Below, piece after piece: positions 30,850 through 36,763 of a stretch of 36,763 nucleotides of DNA (the first letter of the stretch is position 1; every line of letters begins with the position of its first letter). The notes under the pieces were generated by a model. That model had not been told where the DNA came from and ran no database searches. It saw only the letters and a program-made list of their open reading frames with translations. The translations under genes were made by a program, and so were the position numbers. The stretch is from Chloroflexota bacterium. Lineage in GTDB: Bacteria > Chloroflexota > Dehalococcoidia > Lucifugimonadales > UBA3495. The stretch is taken from the NCBI GenBank assembly GCA_028875655.1, contig JAPPCX010000020.1, positions 1-36,763 of the forward strand. The letters run 5' to 3'.

Positions 30850-32435
30850 CGCTGTACCGAATTCATAACACCCCCGCTGAGGGCCACTTCCGCCGTGTCC
30901 GCTCCCCCTATGGGACTGTCCGACGGGGTCGGGATGGTGTAGACGATGGTCGCCTTGCCGGGCGCCACTTCGATCTCCTTCACGAAGGACCGGACGAAGG
31001 CTTTGGTCTCGGTGAGTTCGCTGGTGCGGAGAAACCGGCTCATGTCGGCGGCAAAGGCGGCCACCATGTCGGCGCTGTCCAGCAGATCTCTTCTTTCTGC
31101 CAGCACGGCCCGGGCATCCTCGGCGGCGGCCTCCAGTTGTTCCCGGCGGTGGCGGTGTTCCAGGATGCGCTCCGAGGCGTCGGCCATGTCCAGGCCGGTG
31201 CTCTCCACGAAGTGCCAGATGCGGTCCAGCTTGCGCTTGACCTCCTCCAGCTCCGCTTCGACGGTCTCCAGTCGTTCCCGTTCCTCCTTGGCCACGCCGT
31301 CCATCTCCTCGTCCACCAGCTTCACCAACTCGCGGATGTTGGACTCGGTGAGGATGTTATCGCGGATGTTCTCGATGATAACGCTCTCAAAGTTGCGGGC
31401 GTTGAGCCTGGGGCAATCGCAGGCGTCCTTGCCCTGCTTGAGGAGGGAGTGGCAGACGTAGTAGGTGTATTTGCCGCCCTTGGCCTCGGCGGCGGTCATG
31501 GCCTTGCGGCAGGCTTGGCAGCGGGCCAGGCCGCTGAGCAGGTAGGGGCTGGCGGCGCGGCGGGGGTTGGCCTGTTTCGGGGCGCGGGAACCCAGCAGTT
31601 TCCTGACCTGCCGGAACTCCTCTCCGGTTACGATGGCGGGGAAGGCGTCCTCCACTCTTACCGGCTGCTGCCCGTCCCGGCTCTTCTGTCCCCAGACGAG
31701 AGTGCCGATATAGGCTTCGTTGTTGAGCATGTTGTGGATGGTGGTCTTGATCCACTTCTTGCCGTGGGAGTTGGGGATGCCCTCGGCATTCAGGGTCTTG
31801 GTGACGTCCAAGACACTGTTGCCGTTCAGGACCATATCGAAGACGCGGCGGGCCACGGCGTCCCTGGGCGGGTCGAGTTCCAGGCGGGGGCGTTTCTTGG
31901 CGCCGTCCTGGACGTGGACCTTGCGGTAGCCGTAGGGAGCGTTGGTGGAGACCCAGAAGCCCCGGGAGGCGGCCTCGCGCATTCCCCGCACAACCTCCTG
32001 GGCAAGATTCTCGCTGTAATATTCGTCCACGGACTCGATGATGCCCTCCAGCAGCCGGCCGGTGGCGTTGTCCTCGGCCTGCTCGGTGATTGACACCACG
32101 CGGATGCCCTTGCGCCGCAACTGGGCCTTGAACGCCACGGCGTGCTCCCGCTTGCGGGTGAACCTGGAAAACTTCCATACCAGAATCTCGCGGAATGGGG
32201 CTTCCGGCTTGCTGCCCTCGTCGATCATCTTGCGGAACTGGGGACGGTCGGCGATCCTGCCGCTCTCGGCCTCGTCCACGTACTCCCGGGCCACCGAGTA
32301 GCCGTTGTTCTTGGCGTAGTCCCTGAGTGCCCGCAGTTGGGCGGCCACGGAGAGGTCCACGTCCTGGCGGTCGCTGGAGACCCGGGCGTAGAGGGCCGCC
32401 GGGGTCAGGGGTTGAAACTTGCGATTCTTCTCCAT
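30792..32435 (-). CDS. Large serine recombinase/integrase ending inside tRNA-Val
   Basis: The 547-residue protein is a large serine recombinase that cuts and rejoins DNA at attachment sites. The N-terminal resolvase domain has the catalytic serine S20 in LYARVSSDRQ. The Recombinase domain follows (PYGYRKVHV, LNAEGIPNSHGKKWIKTTIH), then a zinc ribbon with CQACRK and the later CHSLLKQG/CDCPR cysteines. A coiled coil (VEAELEEVKRKLDRIW) and a C-terminal region close it. I choose the ATG at 32435 because AAGGAG is 6 nt upstream; an ATG at 32459 has no such site. The last 18 residues (GGRWWTRTTDLLRVEQVL) and the stop are antisense tRNA-Val sequence, which suggests the element is integrated at this tRNA. 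Confidence 0.9.
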   Translation of the reverse strand: MEKNRKFQPLTPAALYARVSSDRQDVDLSVAAQLRALRDYAKNNGYSVAREYVDEAESGRIADRPQFRKMIDEGSKPEAPFREILVWKFSRFTRKREHAVAFKAQLRRKGIRVVSITEQAEDNATGRLLEGIIESVDEYYSENLAQEVVRGMREAASRGFWVSTNAPYGYRKVHVQDGAKKRPRLELDPPRDAVARRVFDMVLNGNSVLDVTKTLNAEGIPNSHGKKWIKTTIHNMLNNEAYIGTLVWGQKSRDGQQPVRVEDAFPAIVTGEEFRQVRKLLGSRAPKQANPRRAASPYLLSGLARCQACRKAMTAAEAKGGKYTYYVCHSLLKQGKDACDCPRLNARNFESVIIENIRDNILTESNIRELVKLVDEEMDGVAKEERERLETVEAELEEVKRKLDRIWHFVESTGLDMADASERILEHRHRREQLEAAAEDARAVLAERRDLLDSADMVAAFAADMSRFLRTSELTETKAFVRSFVKEIEVAPGKATIVYTIPTPSDSPIGGADTAEVALSGGVMNSVQRGGRWWTRTTDLLRVEQVL

Positions 32436-32461
32436 ATATGGCTCCTTTTTCTCGTTCATCC

Positions 32462-32684
32462 CTATTCCGTCTCCGATTCGTCCCTTCCACTCCGGCGGGA
32501 GCGCCGCCGCATCCGGTCCTTCACCCGCCACTCCCGCTCCTCCATGTACAGGCGGATGGCCTCCCGCAGCAGTTCGCTCACGGTGCGCTCCTCCTCCTGC
32601 GCCACCTCCCGCAGCCGTTGGGCCTGCGGCGGGGGCAGTGAGAAACGTGACGGTCTCGGTGTTCCTGGATATTATGGGGGCCAT
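32462..32684 (-). pseudogene. Ribbon-helix-helix regulator with a one-base frameshift
   Basis: Read from the ATG at 32684 the frame gives MAPIISRNTETVTF. One base later, the next frame continues as SLPPPQAQRLREVAQEEERT and VSELLREAIRLYMEEREW to a TAG at 32462. Joined, the two make a 73-residue ribbon-helix-helix (CopG/MetJ-like) protein: a strand TVTFSLP and two helices. The break is an extra C around 32636-32645 (TTTCTC on the minus strand). As written the gene is broken or read by frameshifting; a sequencing error is possible. Its stop lies 26 bp before the recombinase start, so it would be the recombinase's upstream regulator. Confidence 0.75.
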
Positions 32685-32704
32685 GAGCGCTCTTTGCGCC
32701 GTCC

Positions 32705-32710
32705 ATTATA
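32705..32710 (-). promoter_or_regulatory. -10 box for the ribbon-helix-helix/recombinase transcript
   Basis: A perfect TATAAT (in TGTGGTATAAT) on the minus strand predicts a start near 32698 and a leader of about 14 nt. The best -35 candidate, TTGGAG, is only 15 bp away. GAGCGCTC (32685-32692), an 8-bp palindrome, touches the start codon and could be a regulator half-site. Confidence 0.5.
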
Positions 32711-32938
32711 CCACATTGTCTTACACTCCAACAGAGGGCAACCAGCCTCCGGCCCTCCGGCAGCGGCGCAAGGCGTTGGAGTCTCCGGATCCGTGGTCTG
32801 CAACATTTCGCAACCTTTCCGCCTGTTGCAGCCAGACAAGGGAAGGGTAATCACTTCCTTTTTTACAACTGCCGGAAACCGTGGGAACGGCTCCGCCGAC
32901 GCTATTGGACGCTCCTTACGTCATTGTCCTTCTACTGG

Positions 32939-33466
32939 TCAGCGTCCGTGGATTGGCGCTGGTCGCCGGCATTCGTACCTGAACGGCGTACCCGGCGGGT
33001 GGCGCGGGGCTGGTTGGAGATGTCGGCTTGGCGTGTCTTCTCTGCAACGGTTTGCAGTGGCGGGGGCGTAACGGGAGATGACGGCGGCAAGTTGCCGGAA
33101 AATCGTCCATCCGTGGCTGTTCAGCGACCCCTGTGGGAAATGTCCGGCGCAGGAAGATTGTAGTTTGGGAACTGACTGCAATGCGTCCGGCGGCCTCCGG
33201 GTCCGGCCAGTGGGGCGGCGGCTACGTCCACGCCGCGCCCAGGACGCCGTGTTCCACGCGTGTTCCATGAGGGCCTCCGCGTTGGCGGTGATCACGTCCA
33301 GTGGCTCCATGCCCGGGCATTCGCGGAATAGCACGTGGTAGTTGGCGTTGGAGTTGAACGGCGGGTCCAGGTAGACCGGGTCAACGCTGGCGTCTCCCAC
33401 GTGGTTGCCCAGGAGCTCCAGGTTGTCGCCGAAGCATAGCCGGCTCTTCCAATCCGGGACTGTCAT
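32939..33466 (-). pseudogene. Truncated site-specific DNA methyltransferase
   Basis: The first 50 or so residues match the start of a common DNA methyltransferase family: MTVPDWKSRLCFGDNLELL, then SVDPVYLDPPFNSNANYHV with motif IV DPPF. After about residue 65 similarity ends. The frame continues to 32939 as Arg/Pro-rich sequence without the target-recognition region or SAM-binding motif. The full family has several hundred residues, so this is an N-terminal remnant. Motif IV carries a proline in VDPVY where the family usually has leucine. It overlaps the end of a short upstream frame by 4 bp and lies in the decayed zone beyond the recombinase. Confidence 0.75.
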
Positions 33467-33687
33467 TTCCGGAACCGTCTCAAGCCGAACGATGGCGAGT
33501 ACAGCATTCCGCCTTTCAAGTCATCACGGGTCAATTCCGGCGCGTCATACACGTCAGACGCCGGCCGGTGGCGCTCCGTCCATCGGACCGGCCGGGCCGT
33601 TGCGCCGACGGTTCTGCAACAAAATGCCACTCCGCCGGGCCTGGGGAGACTGACAAGGTAGGTGACCCTCCAATCACGTTTGTTCAA
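33463..33687 (-). CDS. Short ORF overlapping the methyltransferase remnant
   Basis: This 74-residue frame ends in a TGA that overlaps the methyltransferase ATG (ATGA), the usual sign of an operon. The sequence (VYDAPELTRDDLKGGMLYSP at the end) is unfamiliar, with no clear domain, and the first half is Arg/Pro-rich. It may be the remnant of a real gene that preceded the methyltransferase. No ribosome-binding site is convincing. The following 33688-33962 shows only a degraded hairpin repeat near 33825-33860. Confidence 0.35.
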   Translation of the reverse strand: MNKRDWRVTYLVSLPRPGGVAFCCRTVGATARPVRWTERHRPASDVYDAPELTRDDLKGGMLYSPSFGLRRFRK

Positions 33688-33962
33688 GGGCTCCTTACCG
33701 GAAGTCCCTGGGACGGGTTCGCGGACAAAGTTGCAACTTGCCCCGGCGGTGATTGCTCAGCTCCCGGCGGGCGCCGGGAGCGGCGGACGCCTTGCTTCAC
33801 GCGATGCGCCACGCCGGAGGGACAGTGGGGAAATCCGTGGCATCCGGCGTCGGCCGGAATGGCGTTGAGTTTGAATGCCGGGAGAACTGGAAGCGTACTG
33901 CCGCCGCAATCCCGTCGAGCGGGGTGGCAGGCGGCTCCGGGCCGGTTGCGCAATTCCGTCCT

Positions 33963-34760
33963 TCAGCGGCTCTCCCGCAGCCGGTTCAGTTCCTCTTCCA
34001 GCTCCCGGTTGCGGGCCTCGGCTTGGATACGCAACTCCCGTTCACTGCTGGCGCGGGCCTCAGCCTGGACACGCGACTGCCGCTCAGTCTCAACGTGGAC
34101 CTCGGCAGTCTCAGCGCGATCCTCGGCGGCAAGTCGGTCGCGCCGCTCACTCTCCAGGGTGGCGATGGGCGCGCCCGTGGCCGGGTCGCGGAACACCAGC
34201 CGACCCTCCTCCCACCGCAGGTTCAGGTTCAACGCCCGGCTGTATCCCTGCAACACCCCTCCAGCCAGTACCTCGATTTCCAACGGCTCGTACCGTCCCC
34301 CCGCCAGCCGGTCCCCGGCCAGCTTCGTCCCGTGATGCTCCCCCGTCTCATCGAACCGCCAGTACTCTAGGATGCCCAGCGCCGCGTACTCCTCCCGCTT
34401 CTCCAACACGTCCGCCTCCCCCGTGCTCTCCGACGCCACCTCCAGCACCAAGTCCGGCGCCTTCCCCTGCTCCGACACCACGTACCCGTTGCTGGCCCGG
34501 TACAACTCCGGGTCCACCCCGAAGGCCACCAGCAGGTCGGGACGCCTGGCCCGCGCCTTGTTCTCCTCCGGCCCGGCCACGATCCAGCGGTCCGCCTCCA
34601 CCAGCGTGCTTTCAGGGTTGCCCAGGTGCACCGCCAGGGCGTGGGAGTCGCCGTGCTTGAACAGGGTGTCGTACTGGGTCATCTCGTCAGGCTCCCGCTG
34701 CGGCGGGTCCGGCAGCCGGAACCGTTGCTGGACTTTCGGGGTCTTGTTGGCGGCGGTCAC
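33963..34760 (-). CDS. Uma2-family (DUF820) nuclease-like protein with coiled-coil tail
   Basis: The 265-residue protein starts at a GTG (34760) with GAGG upstream. Residues about 50-190 are the Uma2 domain, a PD-(D/E)XK fold: RRPDLLVAFGVDPEL, then APDLVLEVASEST, where the aspartate and glutamate are the expected metal ligands, and KREEYAALGILEYWRFDE. The last 60 residues are a long charged helix (LESERRDRLAAEDRAETAEV and on), a coiled coil often attached to Uma2 proteins. Uma2 genes are abundant in Cyanobacteria and Chloroflexota, often in many copies, and their role is unclear. Confidence 0.87.
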   Translation of the reverse strand: MTAANKTPKVQQRFRLPDPPQREPDEMTQYDTLFKHGDSHALAVHLGNPESTLVEADRWIVAGPEENKARARRPDLLVAFGVDPELYRASNGYVVSEQGKAPDLVLEVASESTGEADVLEKREEYAALGILEYWRFDETGEHHGTKLAGDRLAGGRYEPLEIEVLAGGVLQGYSRALNLNLRWEEGRLVFRDPATGAPIATLESERRDRLAAEDRAETAEVHVETERQSRVQAEARASSERELRIQAEARNRELEEELNRLRESR

Positions 34761-35945
34761 GGCGAACCTCGGCGGGCCTGGCGTTGGGGTTGCGGTTGGC
34801 CATGGGCTGGCCTGCTGGAGGCATTATACACCGGCCCTCCACGCCACGCCCGCTCCCTGGGAAAGGCTCTCTGAAACCTCCGCCGCCCTTCCCACCCCCT
34901 CCGGCGCCGCCTCCCCGGTCCACCCGGCGGTCGTCGTCCGAGTGGACGCCGTCTGACACGTGGTTTGACACGGGTTTCGCCTGGTCAACGGCGATGCGTC
35001 AGGGGATTGCGCTTTTGCCAGAATCACCCCCGCTGTTTTAGCCTGGGTTTTCAAACTTGCAGAAATGCAATTCCTGACCGGTCAAAGGATTTCACAGCCT
35101 GTTTCGTACTTGAAATCAGGCAAGATGACGCCTCGCCGCGTTCCGGCGAGCCGCCGAAAACGACCCGGATGGCGCTTTTGCGCCCCCGGACAAGAGAACG
35201 GGAAGATAATGCCGTGTCAGCGTGATTGACGGGTCTCTTCCGGACGCATCCGTCGGCGCAACGTGTCCCACCGGTAACCTGCCAATTCCCGCAGCACCGG
35301 GGCTCGCTTTCACCGACCCACAGAGACCCCGGGACCGCCCCAGTACCCCCTTATCGGACGGCGCCGCTCCATTGGACACCGGGATGGGCAGCGTTACGGC
35401 GGACAGAGCGCAGTGGTGCGTCGTCGCCAGCGGCCAGCCCAGCGTCAACGCCAGTTCCCCTCCGTCTATGAAGGGCAGCCGGGCCGGGGAGTCCAGCTTC
35501 CGCGCGCGTGAAAAGGCCACGCCGCCAGCGTAGCAGCCGACGGCCGCCACCGCCGCCAGATTGGCGCCACCGCATGGGACGACGCCGGGACCGAGCGATT
35601 GGTGCAGATACCCAGGACGCGCGGCGTTGCCGGAAATCCACGCTTGGCGCCTCCTCTCCGGCCGGCTCCCGCCCTTTCCCCAAGCGGCCCGGCCGTGTAG
35701 AATCTCACCAGTGAAACGACGCCTCCACCGGGAAGGCGAAGCGTGCTGCGGCAGGTGTGACATGAGCATGCCCAAGACCCTCAGCGACACCTCACATACG
35801 AAGACCGCCAGAAGGACTTATCAACTCATCGACATCGCCGAGCCGCTTACCGCCACCTTCATCTCTGCGGTGGGTTCAGGATGAGGCGGCATGGTAGCCA
35901 AGCACTTGAGACAGATGGTCAATGCCAATGCAAGGAGTATTTCTC
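34761..35945. other. About 1.2 kb with no convincing gene
   Basis: The longest frame is 35116-35790 on the minus strand (224 codons). It has one plausible stretch (LPFIDGGELALTLGWPLATT) but no recognisable domain, and open frames also occur on the plus strand over the same bases, as expected at high GC. A 40-codon plus frame at 35763-35884 (MSMPKTLSDTSHTKTARRTY and on) is also unsupported. The TGTAGAAT near 35695 could be a -10. I see no RNA gene or repeat. The stretch may be decayed DNA. Confidence 0.4.
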
Positions 35946-36416
35946 ATGCCACAAGTGGAGAACAAGTTGAAGGAGTTGGGCTATGAACTCCCACCGCCCC
36001 GGCGCACCCAGCGGGGCAACTATGTCCCCGCCGTGCGCACCGGCAACCTGGTGAGTCTGTCGGGCACAGGCCCTGATCTGCCTGATGGCGCCCCGCTCCA
36101 CGTGGGGAAGCTGGGATCAGGCCTGACCATAGACCAGGGATACGACTGCGCGCGCCTGGCGACGCTGCACCTGCTGACCAACCTGAAGGAGGAGATAGGA
36201 GACCTGGACAAGCTGAAGCGGGTGGTCAAGCTGCTGTGCATGATCAACGCCGCCCCCGGCTTCTGCGACATCCCCAGGGTTGCTAACGGCGCGTCAGACC
36301 TGCTGATCAGCCTGTACGGGGAACGGGGCCGCCACGCCCGTTCCGCAGCGGGCATGTCCACCCTGCCCGGAGATATGCCGGTGGAGATAGAGATGACCGT
36401 AGAGGTGGAGGACTAG
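35946..36416 (+). CDS. RidA family protein (YjgF/YER057c/UK114)
   Basis: RidA proteins deaminate reactive enamine/imine intermediates from PLP enzymes. This 156-residue member belongs to the longer subgroup: NKLKELGYELPPPRRTQRGN at the start, then YVPAVRTGNLVSLSGTGP, YDCARLATLHLLTNLKEEIG, LLCMINAAPGFCDIPRVANG and a closing MPVEIEMTVEVED. The conserved arginine of active RidA (near the end, usually PRxxVxV) is not obvious, so it may be a non-deaminating relative. I choose the ATG at 35946 because AAGGAG (35932-35937) is 8 nt upstream; the start at 35922 has none. Confidence 0.88.
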   Translation: MPQVENKLKELGYELPPPRRTQRGNYVPAVRTGNLVSLSGTGPDLPDGAPLHVGKLGSGLTIDQGYDCARLATLHLLTNLKEEIGDLDKLKRVVKLLCMINAAPGFCDIPRVANGASDLLISLYGERGRHARSAAGMSTLPGDMPVEIEMTVEVED

Positions 36417-36763
36417 CAATCGGCCAAACCTGATTCTGGTGATGGACCGGAATTCCTGTTTCGGATGGTACGCCGGCACCGGTTTGTGTTGCATGAGGTA
36501 TCGTGTGGACTGCCCATGGATGAGTCCGGCTCGGGTTGCGACTCTGGCTGGGGTCCTGCTGAAGAGCGCCGAAGAGCGGTCGGCGTCCGGGGCGCCCAGG
36601 CCCACCGGTTTCGCAAGACGGATGACCGGTCAGAGGCCCACGTAATAGCCTTGGCCTGTGGCCCGGCCCCGCCTGCCAGCGGCGAATGATCTCCTGTATT
36701 TCCATCCTGAGCCTGTCTCAAAAGTCGGGATGCCGGTTGGGGTGTAGACTGTGAGCAAGCCTG
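36417..36763. other. No gene seen
   Basis: Only overlapping open frames of low-complexity composition are present. A fragment of the dispersed CATCCTGAGCCTGTC repeat lies at 36703-36717. Confidence 0.5.

Noticed and set aside
31387-32490. Long minus-strand frame of 367 codons
   Set aside because: It is a shadow of the recombinase in another frame, with Arg/Pro/Gly-rich composition and no domain.

Overview
The window is GC-rich, gene-dense bacterial chromosome with short intergenic gaps. The mix of genes (form II CODH-like molybdenum hydroxylase, GatA-type amidases, SCP2-type thiolase with a DUF35 partner, PIG-L deacetylase, permuted ATP-grasp with alpha-E) resembles uncultured Chloroflexota of the Dehalococcoidia/SAR202 kind. 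That placement is an inference from gene content and style, not from a phylogenetic marker. Several genes have a sigma70-like -10 box only 6-7 nt before the start codon and no Shine-Dalgarno, which suggests frequent leaderless transcripts beside normal SD-led genes.

Layout. 1-1554: the end of a PD-(D/E)XK nuclease facing a beta-class DNA methyltransferase, read as a type II restriction-modification pair. 1.8-5.2 kb: lysine/diaminopimelate genes dapB, a small membrane coiled-coil gene, asd and dapA. 5.4-9.5 kb: NYN-domain protein, PlsC-like acyltransferase, cytidylate kinase, a small membrane protein, an HNH endonuclease and an Smr protein. 9.5-11.9 kb: lysA-holB operon on the minus strand. 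12.1-15.9 kb: three-gene molybdenum hydroxylase operon (2Fe-2S, Mo and FAD subunits), closed by a 30-bp perfect palindrome that also sits in front of a PIN-domain toxin-like pair. 16.8-21.9 kb: surE, a small membrane protein, an MFS transporter, a PIG-L deacetylase, a VOC protein and two tandem HicB-like/CxxC paralogues.

22.0-30.6 kb is one long minus-strand run. In order of transcription it holds a permuted ATP-grasp and alpha-E pair, a GatC/AtzG-like protein coupled to an amidase, an unknown protein plus HEPN-like pair, a second amidase, two coupled tiny membrane proteins, a thiolase and a DUF35 protein. At 30.77 kb lies tRNA-Val(GAC).

Beyond the tRNA (30.8-35.9 kb) the content changes to a mobile or decayed accessory zone. 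It has a large serine recombinase whose last codons and stop are antisense tRNA sequence, a frameshifted ribbon-helix-helix gene, a truncated DNA methyltransferase, a Uma2-family nuclease-like protein and over 1 kb without a convincing gene. A RidA-family gene follows at 35.9 kb.

The most interesting items are the tRNA-embedded recombinase end with its frameshifted regulator, the PIN pair with an unfamiliar partner and 30-bp palindrome, the unknown/HEPN pair between two amidases, the tandem HicB-like/CxxC proteins, and the repeated leaderless promoter geometry, including twin GACGTC palindromes inside the methyltransferase promoter.
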